Assembly: GCF_000407545.1 (NCBI RefSeq)
Contig: NZ_ASWH01000001.1
Span: 915,501 to 979,500, forward strand
Length of the DNA stretch: 64,000 nucleotides
Reading direction: 5' to 3'
From: Enterococcus gilvus ATCC BAA-350
Lineage (GTDB): Bacteria > Bacillota > Bacilli > Lactobacillales > Enterococcaceae
Numbering within the stretch: position 1 is the stretch's first letter; every line of letters begins with the position of its first letter. The notes beneath the pieces are model-generated. The model did no database searches. It was given only the letters and a program-made list of their open reading frames with translations, and was not told the DNA's origin. Shown one piece after another: positions 47,971 through 55,663 of the stretch. The position numbers and the translations under genes are program-made.

Positions 47971-48627
47971 ATGAAACTATATTTTACTCGTCATGGAAAA
48001 ACACGTTGGAATCAAGAGAAACGATTTCAGGGGATGATGGGGGATTCCCCACTATTACCTGAAAGTTTAGAAGCGATTCAAGCATTAGGAAAAGAATTAA
48101 AAGACATTCCTTTTGAAAAAATATATACAAGCACACTAAAGCGTGCGTATTTAACAGCCGAGGGGATCAACAAACAACTGGTGCACCCTGCTGAGATCGT
48201 GCGTTCAGATGATTTACGAGAACTTGGCTTAGGCTCATTAGAGGGACAGCTGATTCCGGTCATTCAAGAGCGTTACCCTAAAGACATGGTCAATTTGCGC
48301 CACCATTTAGAAGCTTATGATCCAACGCCATTTAATGGAGAGAAAATTGAGGATATGCTAAAACGAATCAATGATTTAGTGGAAAAAGCAGTGAGTGAAG
48401 CCGAAGAAGGCCCACTTCTTTTTGTTGGTCATGGCGCTGCATTGACTGCGGCCATCCAAGCGTTGACAGGAAAATCATTAAGTGAACTACGAGAAATGGG
48501 CGGCTTGTACAACAATAGTTTGACGATTTTAGAAGCAAAGGACATTAAACCACCCTATCAAATGATTCAGTGGAATAACGTTGATTTCTTGGAGGGTACG
48601 GGATCAAAACCCGATTCATTGCTTTAA
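47971..48627 (+). CDS. Histidine phosphatase superfamily protein
   Basis: The 218-residue phosphoglycerate mutase-like protein has the N-terminal LYFTRHGKTRWN (RHG with the catalytic His), R in STLKRAYLTAE, LRELGLGSLEGQ and the second His in LLFVGHGAAL. Members remove or move phosphate groups on small molecules. The substrate is not apparent and true mutase activity is unlikely for this short form. ATG follows AAAGGGA. It lies between trmL and the recD2 leader. Confidence 0.9.
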   Translation: MKLYFTRHGKTRWNQEKRFQGMMGDSPLLPESLEAIQALGKELKDIPFEKIYTSTLKRAYLTAEGINKQLVHPAEIVRSDDLRELGLGSLEGQLIPVIQERYPKDMVNLRHHLEAYDPTPFNGEKIEDMLKRINDLVEKAVSEAEEGPLLFVGHGAALTAAIQALTGKSLSELREMGGLYNNSLTILEAKDIKPPYQMIQWNNVDFLEGTGSKPDSLL

Positions 48628-48637
48628 AAAGAAGAAC

Positions 48638-48706
48638 GCCAATTCAACGAAAACGACTAGTTGAATGATAAGCGGCATTCGAACCAGGGATTTTTTAAGA
48701 AAATCC
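48638..48706 (+). promoter_or_regulatory. Two-hairpin leader element, copy 1
   Basis: Hairpin 1 pairs GCC (48638-48640) and ATTCAAC (48642-48648) with GTTGAAT (48660-48666) and GGC (48674-48676), with an asymmetric internal loop. Hairpin 2 is GGATTTT/AAAATCC at 48688-48706. The sequence from 48658 to 48726 recurs almost exactly at 48802-48871. Function unknown; see findings. Confidence 0.45.
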
Positions 48707-48871
48707 TTCATTACTACGAATAAGGATGTCAGTTCAACTTTTCGCAGTTTGACAAGAATGATTGCCTTAAAAAAGTTGGGTAGATCTTCGATTGGAGCGT
48801 TTAGTTGAATGATAAGCGGCATTCGAACCAGGGATTTTTTAAGAAAAATCCTTCATTACTACGAATAAGGA
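48658..48871 (+). repeat. Direct repeat pair upstream of recD2
   Basis: A 69-base copy (48658-48726) and a 70-base copy (48802-48871) differ by one A in a homopolymer. The spacing of 144 bases gives an A-B-A layout. Copy 1 begins a 47-codon frame (ATG 48665, TGA 48806-48808) that touches the ATG 48809 of the 19-codon frame in copy 2, whose TAA overlaps the recD2 ribosome binding site. Confidence 0.9.
48726..48851 (+). promoter_or_regulatory. Two-hairpin leader element, copy 2, before recD2
   Basis: ATGTC (48726-48730) and TTCAACT (48733-48739) can pair with AGTTGAA (48803-48809) and GGCAT (48818-48822) across a 63-base loop. A second hairpin GGATTTTT/AAAAATCC lies at 48832-48839 with 48844-48851. 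The GGCAT end is about 58 bases before the recD2 start. The same arrangement occurs before rpmG with compensating changes. Confidence 0.5.
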
Positions 48872-48879
48872 GACGCGAA

Positions 48880-51282
48880 ATGTCAGAAGAGCAGCTATAT
48901 ATCGTAGGAACTTTAAAGGCCATCTTTTTTCAAAATCCCAGCAATTTTTACAAAGTTCTGTTGATCAAAGTGAGTGATACGAACAGCGATTATCTCGAAC
49001 AGGAAATCGTTGTGACAGGCAGCTTTGGGGATATGCAAGAGGACGAAGAGTATCGTTTTTTTGGACATTTTGTTGATCATCCTCGATATGGTAAACAGTT
49101 TTTAGTTGAGAGCTATGAGCAAGCACAGCCGACTTCGGCGAACGGGTTGATCAGCTATCTTTCTAGTGATAAATTTCCTGGAATCGGTAAAAAAACTGCG
49201 GAAAATATCATTGATGTTTTAGGTGAAGAAGCAATTGATCAAATCATGGAAAATCCTGCTGTGTTGGTAAAAGTTCCCAATTTGAATGCTAAAAAGCAAA
49301 AAGTGATCGTAGAGACGATCCGTCAAAATCATGGGATGGAGCAGATTATTGTTGGACTAAGCCGCTATGGATTTGGAAGTCAGTTGTCTTTTGCGATTTT
49401 TCAAACATATCGGAATGAAGCACTAGAAATAATCGCGGAAAATCCATATCAATTAGTGGAAGATATCGAAGGTATCGGGTTTAAAAAGGCCGATACACTG
49501 GCTGAACAATTAGGGATCGCAGCAGACAGTCCTCAGCGTATTCGGGCAGCCATCTTCCATCAGGTAACCGAGGACGCCAACCAAAGCGGAGATACGTATG
49601 TGGAAGCGCAGCAGCTATTGACAGAAGTGCTGCAACTTTTGGAGACGACACGTCCTGTGGAAATCGCGCCGAATCAAGTGGCGGATATGATCATACGATT
49701 GGTGGAAGAGGAGAAAATCCAACAAGAAGCTACAAGGATTTATGAAAACACCTTGTTTTACAGTGAATGGGGAATCGCTTCTTCTATCGAAAGGCTGTTG
49801 GCTCGAAAGAAAGAAATCAAGTATCCTCAAGAAAAAATTGATAAAAAATTGCGGATCATTGAGAAGCAGTTGAGTATTACTTACGGTGATTCTCAGGATC
49901 AAGCGATCAAGGAAGCGATCCGCTCGCCGTTATTCATTTTGACGGGGGGACCCGGAACAGGAAAAACGACTGTGATCAACGGGATCGTTAAATTGTTTGC
50001 GGAATTGAATGAGTTATCGTTAGATCCGAAAGATTACACGCAGGCAGTCTTCCCAATCCTCTTGGCAGCGCCAACGGGTCGTGCGGCGAAGCGCATGAAT
50101 GAGACGACAGGATTGCCGGCAAGTACGATCCATCGTTTGCTGGGGTTGAATGCGAATGACGATACGCCTGATATTGAAGCTAAGGAATTAGATGGCGGCC
50201 TTTTGATCGTGGATGAAATGTCTATGGTGGATACGTGGCTCGCGAATACCCTGTTAAAATCAATTCCTGATAATATGCAGGTGATCTTTGTAGGAGATAA
50301 GGATCAATTGCCTTCTGTGGGACCTGGTCAGGTTTTTCACGATCTTTTGCAAATCGAAGAGATTCCGAAGATGGAATTAACCGATATTTATCGGCAGGGA
50401 GACGGTTCTTCGATCATTCCACTGGCTCATGAGATCAAAGACGGGAAGCTGCCGCAAGATTTTCGGAAAAATCAGCGGGATCGATCATTCATCGCTTGTC
50501 ATGCCTTTCAAATGGAGGAAGTCATTAAGCAAGTCGTCGAACGTGCCAAGAAAAAAGGATTTACAGCACAAGATGTACAAGTCTTGGCGCCAATGTATCG
50601 AGGGCCAGCCGGTATCGATGCTATCAATAAAATGATGCAGGAGATTTTTAATCCAAATGACGGTCGTAAGAAGGAAGTTCAATGGAACGATATCGTTTAT
50701 CGCATTGGGGACAAAGTGCTGCAGCTAGTCAATAACCCAGAATTGAACGTTTTTAACGGAGACATGGGGATTATTGTCGGGATCATCCCCGCAAAGGAAT
50801 CTGAAGACAAAGTTGATGAGCTGGTCATCCAGTTCGACAGTAACGAGGTTAGTTACAAGCGTTCAGAATGGAATAAAATCAAGCTTTCTTATTGTTGTTC
50901 GATCCATAAGTCACAGGGGAGCGAATTCAAAATGGTCCTGTTGCCGATGGTCAAACAGTATTCTCGGATGCTTCAGCGAAATCTACTGTACACAGCGATA
51001 ACGCGAAGCAAGGATTTGCTGATTTTATTGGGGGAAGAAGATGCTTTCCAAGCATGTGTTACGCGCGAATCTGCGGTACGAAAAACGACGCTGATCGAAC
51101 GGATCATGAAAGATACACAAGATATTCCCAAAAAGCCCAAAGCAGAACCCTTCACTAAAGTAAAGAAGAGAGAAGAACCCGTCAAGGCAGGACCGACCGT
51201 TTTGACGCCGCAATTGATTTCGTCTCAAGCCATTGATCCGATGATCGGAATGGAAGACGTTACGCCGGCGATGTTTATGTAA
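48880..51282 (+). CDS. recD2: SF1B DNA helicase RecD2
   Basis: The 800-residue helicase starts MSEEQLYIVGTLKAIFF at ATG 48880 behind AAGGAG. It has the long RecD2 N-terminal domain with helix-hairpin-helix units (GIGKKTAENII, GIGFKKADTLAE), then the motor: LTGGPGTGKTTVINGI (Walker A), APTGRAAKRM, LLIVDEMSMVD (motif II), VGDKDQLPSVGPG (motif III) and CSIHKSQGSEF with LLYTAITRSK near the end. RecD2 unwinds DNA 5' to 3' without RecBC and is linked to repair and fork stability. Confidence 0.95.
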   Translation: MSEEQLYIVGTLKAIFFQNPSNFYKVLLIKVSDTNSDYLEQEIVVTGSFGDMQEDEEYRFFGHFVDHPRYGKQFLVESYEQAQPTSANGLISYLSSDKFPGIGKKTAENIIDVLGEEAIDQIMENPAVLVKVPNLNAKKQKVIVETIRQNHGMEQIIVGLSRYGFGSQLSFAIFQTYRNEALEIIAENPYQLVEDIEGIGFKKADTLAEQLGIAADSPQRIRAAIFHQVTEDANQSGDTYVEAQQLLTEVLQLLETTRPVEIAPNQVADMIIRLVEEEKIQQEATRIYENTLFYSEWGIASSIERLLARKKEIKYPQEKIDKKLRIIEKQLSITYGDSQDQAIKEAIRSPLFILTGGPGTGKTTVINGIVKLFAELNELSLDPKDYTQAVFPILLAAPTGRAAKRMNETTGLPASTIHRLLGLNANDDTPDIEAKELDGGLLIVDEMSMVDTWLANTLLKSIPDNMQVIFVGDKDQLPSVGPGQVFHDLLQIEEIPKMELTDIYRQGDGSSIIPLAHEIKDGKLPQDFRKNQRDRSFIACHAFQMEEVIKQVVERAKKKGFTAQDVQVLAPMYRGPAGIDAINKMMQEIFNPNDGRKKEVQWNDIVYRIGDKVLQLVNNPELNVFNGDMGIIVGIIPAKESEDKVDELVIQFDSNEVSYKRSEWNKIKLSYCCSIHKSQGSEFKMVLLPMVKQYSRMLQRNLLYTAITRSKDLLILLGEEDAFQACVTRESAVRKTTLIERIMKDTQDIPKKPKAEPFTKVKKREEPVKAGPTVLTPQLISSQAIDPMIGMEDVTPAMFM

Positions 51283-51285
51283 GTA

Positions 51286-51331
51286 AAAAGGACTGAAAAA
51301 TAAATCCGCGGATTTATTTTTCAGTCCTTTT
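51286..51331. terminator. Perfect 46-base palindromic bidirectional terminator
   Basis: AAAAGGACTG...AAATCCGCGGATTT...CAGTCCTTTT is a perfect palindrome with 23-base arms and no spacer, between convergent recD2 and the lipid kinase. Confidence 0.9.
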
Positions 51332-52303
51332 GTCTACGTACCAGATATATTGTGTCGCGGTGGAGAAGTTCATGTCAAAGGAGCGCTCTCCCATATTCTC
51401 GCCATCTGCCTGACCATATTGCGGAACGACAGAAACGATTCGGATTTTACTGCTGGTAAAATGCCGATAATGTTTATTTTGCGTATGCTTTTTACGAACA
51501 AGTTGAAGCAGAAATCTCAAAATAGCCAACATGTTAGGCTTCTCAACGACGACAAGATCAATTGCTTCTTTCTTAGGCTCTGCCATAGGAGCGATCGCGA
51601 TACCGCCGCCAAAGTAAGGAATATTGGTCGTCGTACATAAAAAGGTCCGTTCGAAATTCAACGTTTGACCATTTAATTCAACCAGTATCGGAAAGGTCTT
51701 TTGTGTGAAAATCGCCTTGACTAAATACAATGCGTAAGAAGCGGAGCCTAAACGATATTTATTCAGTACTTTTTTTGAATTTGAAGCGTTGGTCGTCGCA
51801 ACGATCAATGCATCTAATCCGATTCCCACGTTATTTAGAATAATTCCTTGTTCTTCACTTATTTTTTCGTCATAGTGAAAGACATTGATAGGTTGCGGTT
51901 GTATTGCTGACGTGATTTGCTCAAACGCCTTCTCAGGGTCACGAGAAAGTCCGATTCCCCGAGCGAAATCGTTTCCTGAGCCGGCAGGAATATAGCTGAC
52001 GGGTAACTGAAGATCCAATGCAAAAAACTGATTCACTACTTGATGCAGCGTGCCGTCGCCACCGATGACCACCAATAAATGAAATGAATTATCGACATGA
52101 TCCTTTTCGCAAAACTCTGACCACGGGCTTAGCAAGTCGGACAAGCGATTGACGATTTCTCTTTCATCGCCGGGCCTTTCCGTATAATAGGGTGTGTATG
52201 TATAATCACCATCATCCAGTAAGTGAATGATTTTTTCGGCTGTTTTTGCCGCATTGCCGCTTCCGGCTGCGGGGTTGATTAAAATATGATAATGAAAATT
52301 CAT
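51314..52303 (-). CDS. Diacylglycerol/lipid kinase family protein
   Basis: The 329-residue kinase of the DagK/YegS/BmrU family has INPAAGSGNA at the N-terminus, VVIGGDGTLHQVVN (nucleotide-binding GGDGT) and YIPAGSGNDFARGIG. It would phosphorylate diacylglycerol or a related lipid at the membrane face, recycling lipid from teichoic acid synthesis. The rather long C-terminal part ends in the palindromic terminator region. It starts at ATG behind GAAAGGATCGAGG on the minus strand. Confidence 0.88.
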   Translation of the reverse strand: MNFHYHILINPAAGSGNAAKTAEKIIHLLDDGDYTYTPYYTERPGDEREIVNRLSDLLSPWSEFCEKDHVDNSFHLLVVIGGDGTLHQVVNQFFALDLQLPVSYIPAGSGNDFARGIGLSRDPEKAFEQITSAIQPQPINVFHYDEKISEEQGIILNNVGIGLDALIVATTNASNSKKVLNKYRLGSASYALYLVKAIFTQKTFPILVELNGQTLNFERTFLCTTTNIPYFGGGIAIAPMAEPKKEAIDLVVVEKPNMLAILRFLLQLVRKKHTQNKHYRHFTSSKIRIVSVVPQYGQADGENMGERSFDMNFSTATQYIWYVDKRTEK

Positions 52304-52386
52304 GACCTCGATCCTTTCAAAAAAAGATTATAACAGAGTAATGAAAGGAACTGTAGAAAAGCGACCCAATTTTCATCAATCTGACG

Positions 52387-52413
52387 TTAAAAAAACCTTC
52401 TCATAGCGGGAAG
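52387..52413 (-). terminator. Terminator of the small unknown gene
   Basis: On the minus strand CCTTC pairs with GAAGG and is followed by TTTTTTTAA, shortly after the stop at 52417. Confidence 0.55.
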
Positions 52414-52416
52414 GCA

Positions 52417-52713
52417 CTACAGGGTTGATTTTTGAACAAACCAGTCAATAATTTTTTTCTCATAATTAGATGCTGAATACCCTTTGTTGACCGTACTTTT
52501 TTTAGTTTGTACATCGCTTTCTACGGCGAGTGTGCCCCAAAGGTAAAGAGAAATACGTGTATCTGAAAACACGATTTTATACTTTTCAACTAGCGGTGCA
52601 CGAGTGCTGCAACAACCATAGTTTCCTGGTGTCCAGCGGTCTTTAAAAATTGCTTCGCCTTCTTGCTCTGCCTGCTGATATAATTGTTCCAACTCACTGT
52701 CGATACCTAGCAT
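52417..52713 (-). CDS. Uncharacterised 98-residue protein
   Basis: The protein was not recognised. It is acidic at its N-terminus (MLGIDSELEQLYQQAEQEGE), then has WTPGNYGCCSTRAP with an adjacent Cys pair and an amphipathic rest without membrane segments. Coding is supported by a good AAAGGTG site before ATG 52713, a terminator behind it and the clean frame between two well-spaced neighbours. It is a cytosolic single-gene unit between the lipid kinase and queT. Confidence 0.7.
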   Translation of the reverse strand: MLGIDSELEQLYQQAEQEGEAIFKDRWTPGNYGCCSTRAPLVEKYKIVFSDTRISLYLWGTLAVESDVQTKKSTVNKGYSASNYEKKIIDWFVQKSTL

Positions 52714-52816
52714 AAAATCACCTTTCTCTGAACTAGCATAAGAATCTATAGAACTATTGTATCACCAGCCGTAAAAAAAATTCAATTTTGATAACCTGAG
52801 GCGTTGAATTTGAGAG

Positions 52817-52845
52817 TTGACTTACTTTCCTAAACAACGTATGCT
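52817..52845 (+). promoter_or_regulatory. queT promoter
   Basis: TTGACT at 52817-52822 and TATGCT at 52840-52845 have a 17-base spacer; the start would fall just before the riboswitch. Confidence 0.7.
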
Positions 52846-52856
52846 GAAAAAGGTTT

Positions 52857-52897
52857 ACAGCGGTTCATCAACCATCCCGCTTTAAAAAAACTCGGAG
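52857..52897 (+). promoter_or_regulatory. PreQ1-I riboswitch before queT
   Basis: AGCGG (52859-52863) pairs with CCGCT around TTCATCAACCATC, and the following run TTTAAAAAAACTCGGAG provides the A-rich tail and pseudoknot strand of the class I preQ1 aptamer. The queT ribosome binding site GAAGGAAA follows directly, so ligand binding could block translation. Confidence 0.88.
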
Positions 52898-52911
52898 AAA
52901 GAAGGAAAATT

Positions 52912-53412
52912 ATGAATATGGTAGAAAGAAAACGAGTCAATGTGGTGGTCACGAACGGGATCATTATGGCGTTGTATTTGGCTCTAACGATTTTGGTTTC
53001 ACCGGTGGCATCTGGTGCGGTCCAATTTCGTATCTCAGAAAGTTTGAATCATTTAGTCGTATTTAATCGAAAATATTTGTGGGGGATCTTCGGCGGAGTC
53101 GTCATTTATAATGCGATTTTTGGCATGGGATGGCTCGATGTGGTTTTCGGCGGCGGACAAACATTGCTGGCGTTAACACTAACAGCAATGTTACAAAATG
53201 TCGTAAAAAATACGAAGGTTCGTTTGGCGTTGAATGTTGTGTTCTTTAGCGCAAGTATGTTTTTGATTGCATTGATGTTGAATGTGACACTTAGCTTACC
53301 ATTTTGGCCGACTTATGGCTGGCTAGCTTTAAGTGAAGCGATCATTATGGCGATCTCAGCACCGATTATGTACTATTTAGATACGCGTTTGCATTTTGCA
53401 AAGCAGCTATAA
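52912..53412 (+). CDS. queT: QueT family queuosine-precursor transporter
   Basis: The 166-residue membrane protein has five or six hydrophobic segments and the family features VQFRISESLNHLVVF and IFGMGWLDVVFGGGQTL. QueT is the substrate-specific S component of an ECF transporter that takes up a queuosine precursor such as preQ1 or queuine; the shared energising module is not in the window. The preQ1-I riboswitch directly before it supports the role. Confidence 0.93.
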   Translation: MNMVERKRVNVVVTNGIIMALYLALTILVSPVASGAVQFRISESLNHLVVFNRKYLWGIFGGVVIYNAIFGMGWLDVVFGGGQTLLALTLTAMLQNVVKNTKVRLALNVVFFSASMFLIALMLNVTLSLPFWPTYGWLALSEAIIMAISAPIMYYLDTRLHFAKQL

Positions 53413-53449
53413 AAAAGGCGGCCCTGATTTTCAGGACCGTCGTTTTTTA
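53412..53449. terminator. Bidirectional terminator between queT and cbpA
   Basis: GGCGGCCCTGA pairs with TCAGGACCGTC (with one G-U) around TTT, flanked by A and T runs. Confidence 0.85.
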
Positions 53450-54091
53450 TTATTCTTGCATCGATAATGCTTCTACTTCTTGGATCTCGAAGTGCTTGCG
53501 TTCAAGATGATCAATAATTTGATTCAGCTTGTTTTCATCCACGCCTGCTGATAAAGTGAACAGCGTACGTCGTCCTTTGAAATCTTGACCGACATCTAAG
53601 GTGATGCAGCTTGCGATCGTAGTGAATTTAGAGATGATTTTTGACATCAACGCCAAGTCTCCGCGTTTACCTGTGGAGACAACCGTCAAAACGTAACTGC
53701 CTGTTTGGATATTCCATGATTGAGACAGCATGTTCAACAGTGTGCTGTGGGTCAAGATGCCATAAAAATGGTGGTCCTCATCTAGGACAGTAATATATGG
53801 CAATTCTTTGATCGTGAAAAAAATCTTGAAAAAAGAAGTGTCTAGCGAGATAAATTTTGTTGCATTTTTTAGTAAATAAGTAACAGGAAGAGACATATCG
53901 CCACCATTTGCTTTGTGCCGGTAAATATGCATTTTGTAGATATTGCCTCGGAAAATTTGATCACTCTCATCAAGGATCGGAACACAACGAAAGCCAGTGC
54001 CTTCTAAAATGTCCAATGCCTCTTGCAAAGTCGTTGATTCATTGATCGTCGTCAAATTCTCTTTGGGATAAACGAGACTTTTTAATAACAT
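53450..54091 (-). CDS. cbpA: Cyclic di-AMP-binding protein CbpA-like (CBS-ACT)
   Basis: The 213-residue protein begins MLLKSLVYPKENLTTINE at ATG 54091 behind GGAGGG, chosen over 54106. Residues ~1-130 form a CBS pair (ALDILEGTGFRCVPILDE and YITVLDEDHHFYGILT). The rest is an ACT-like domain (YVLTVVSTGKRGDLALMSKI). This two-domain layout matches CbpA of Listeria, which binds c-di-AMP; the CBS-only DarB/CbpB is shorter. The partner here is not known. It lies convergent with queT. Confidence 0.85.
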   Translation of the reverse strand: MLLKSLVYPKENLTTINESTTLQEALDILEGTGFRCVPILDESDQIFRGNIYKMHIYRHKANGGDMSLPVTYLLKNATKFISLDTSFFKIFFTIKELPYITVLDEDHHFYGILTHSTLLNMLSQSWNIQTGSYVLTVVSTGKRGDLALMSKIISKFTTIASCITLDVGQDFKGRRTLFTLSAGVDENKLNQIIDHLERKHFEIQEVEALSMQE

Positions 54092-54225
54092 CCAATAACC
54101 CTCCAATAAAGCTATTCATTCTTTCATCATATTATCATATTCTACCTGATAAAGAAATTTATTTTAGAAACAATTCGGATTCAAGAAGCGACTGCTAAAG
54201 AATCATTTATTGTTCGAATGGAAGA

Positions 54226-54254
54226 TTGACAGCCAAAAGGATAGATGATAATGT
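54226..54254 (+). promoter_or_regulatory. Candidate rpmG-secE-nusG promoter
   Basis: TTGACA at 54226-54231 and TAATGT at 54249-54254 are 17 bases apart; GATAAT two bases earlier is an alternative -10. It would give a leader of about 270 bases containing the two-hairpin element. Confidence 0.5.
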
Positions 54255-54362
54255 AACTATGTGACTTTGCGAGGTTACCGGCTATGCTTTTTTATAGATT
54301 AGCAGATTGCGGGACACGAGCTGAACGTCAAACTCAGATTTATCATATTTTAGAATTAGAGG

Positions 54363-54497
54363 ATGCCAGTCCAACTTTTTGCAGGAGGCATCTTGTCATG
54401 AACGAAGTCATCAACAACTAAGTAAGTCATAGAATGCAACCCTTAGTTGGATGGTATACGGCATGACGAAGAAACTCATTTTTCACCAGAAAAATGA
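54363..54497 (+). promoter_or_regulatory. Two-hairpin leader element before rpmG
   Basis: ATGCC (54363-54367) and TCCAACT (54370-54376) can pair with AGTTGGA (54445-54451) and GGCAT (54460-54464). A second hairpin TCATTTTTC/GAAAAATGA lies at 54476-54484 with 54489-54497. The layout and flanking bases match the element before recD2; stem bases differ in a compensated way. GGCAT is about 65 bases before the rpmG start. Confidence 0.5.
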
Positions 54498-54528
54498 ATA
54501 CATTAATAGGAATTAGGAGTAGATCGCT

Positions 54529-54681
54529 ATGGCAACTAAAAAAGCGGCTCTGGCCTGCACGGTCTGTGGTTCAAGAAACTACACGAAATCAGTGAGTGAA
54601 GGCAAACGCGGAGAGCGTTTAGAGATCAATAAGTTTTGCAAACATTGTAATCAGTACACGATACATAAAGAAACAAAATAA
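54529..54681 (+). CDS. rpmG: 50S ribosomal protein L33
   Basis: The 50-residue zinc-ribbon protein starts [18 protein letters not shown] and has two CxxC pairs (CTVC and CKHC), the zinc-binding (C+) form of L33. It is followed by secE and nusG in the usual order. The start lies behind TTAGGAG. As many Firmicutes hold several L33 copies, this one may not be the only one. Confidence 0.95.
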   Translation: MATKKAALACTVCGSRNYTKSVSEGKRGERLEINKFCKHCNQYTIHKETK

Positions 54682-54705
54682 CTATCAATTAAGGAGGATA
54701 ATCCC

Positions 54706-54876
54706 TTGAATTTTTTACGTAGTGTCAAAGAAGAAATGAAGTTGGTTTCATGGCCTTCAAAAAAACAATTGCGCCATGATTCGCTTGTCGTAATCGAAAC
54801 AGCGATCATCTTTGCTTTGATGTTTTTCATCATGGATACAGCCATTCAAGCAGTGATCAATTTGATTATTCACTAG
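54706..54876 (+). CDS. secE: Preprotein translocase subunit SecE
   Basis: The 56-residue protein starts at TTG 54706 behind AAGGAGG. It has the amphipathic N-terminal part with the conserved KEEMKLVSWPSKKQL and one membrane helix (TAIIFALMFFIMDTAI). SecE clamps SecY in the protein translocation channel. It lies 24 bases after rpmG and is followed by a hairpin before nusG. Confidence 0.95.
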   Translation: MNFLRSVKEEMKLVSWPSKKQLRHDSLVVIETAIIFALMFFIMDTAIQAVINLIIH

Positions 54877-54914
54877 TAGCCAATTCAAAAAAAGCATGGT
54901 ATACTACTTGAGAG

Positions 54915-54945
54915 AAAAAACCTTGGGACTGCTGAGGTTTTTTTA
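54915..54945 (+). terminator. Attenuator-like hairpin between secE and nusG
   Basis: AAAAAACCT pairs with AGGTTTTTT around TGGGACTGCTG and is followed by T residues. It may reduce read-through from secE into nusG. Confidence 0.6.
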
Positions 54946-54963
54946 TTTTAGAACGAGGAGCCG

Positions 54964-55515
54964 ATGGCGAAAATGGAATCTTTTGAAAAACAATGGTATG
55001 TGTTACATACTTATTCCGGCTATGAAAACAAAGTAAAAGCCAACCTAGAATCACGTGCACAAAGTATGCGGATGGAAGACTATATTTTCCGTGTAGTTGT
55101 CCCTGAAGAAACAGAAACAGAAGTTAAGGGCGGCAAAGAAAAGGAAATCGTCCACAAAACTTTCCCTGGATATGTATTAGTGGAGATGGTCATGACGGAT
55201 GATTCTTGGTACGTTGTTCGTAATACACCAGGTGTGACAGGGTTCGTTGGTTCTCACGGTGCCGGAAGTAAACCAGCGCCATTGATGCCAGAGGAAATCA
55301 ATCATATCTTGCGTTCATTAGGTATGAACACACGTCAAAATGATATTGAAGTAGAAGTCGGCGAAACAGTGAAAATCATCGAAGGAGCCTTTGCTGGTCT
55401 TGAAGGAGTGATCACTGAAATCGATGAAGAGCGTGACAAAGTCAAAGCAAACATCGACATGTTCGGTCGTGAAACAAGTACTGAATTGGACTTCGATCAA
55501 ATCGATAAAATTTAA
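54964..55515 (+). CDS. nusG: Transcription termination/antitermination factor NusG
   Basis: The 183-residue factor has the NGN domain (QWYVLHTYSGYENKVKANLE, FPGYVLVEMVM, VRNTPGVTGFVG) and the C-terminal KOW domain (VGETVKIIEGAFAGLEGVI). It binds RNA polymerase and affects pausing and termination. The ATG follows ACGAGGAG. A terminator follows the stop. Confidence 0.97.
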   Translation: MAKMESFEKQWYVLHTYSGYENKVKANLESRAQSMRMEDYIFRVVVPEETETEVKGGKEKEIVHKTFPGYVLVEMVMTDDSWYVVRNTPGVTGFVGSHGAGSKPAPLMPEEINHILRSLGMNTRQNDIEVEVGETVKIIEGAFAGLEGVITEIDEERDKVKANIDMFGRETSTELDFDQIDKI

Positions 55516-55528
55516 GCAACTACTGAAG

Positions 55529-55554
55529 CCGAGGCCGTGTGTCTCGGTTTTTTT
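55529..55554 (+). terminator. nusG terminator
   Basis: CCGAG pairs with CTCGG around GCCGTGTGT, followed by seven T. Confidence 0.85.
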
Positions 55555-55663
55555 ATGGATTTCAATAAAAATCTCGAAAAGCGTGCTCTTATTGTTGAGT
55601 AATGAGGAACAAATACCTATAGTAAAGATACAAAAAAATAATCGTCTGAAGGGAGTCGAAAAG

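Noticed and set aside
48859..48866. TACGAATA, identical to the streptococcal ComX (cin) box, before recD2 and in the copy-1 repeat
   Set aside because: It overlaps the end of a short frame and lies only about 13 bases before the start codon, with no matching upstream element; probably chance.
54284..54421. 45-codon frame MLFYRLADCGTRAERQ... before rpmG
   Set aside because: It runs through the structured leader, resembles no protein, and the bases shared with the recD2 leader change amino acids freely, so the RNA and not a peptide seems to be conserved.
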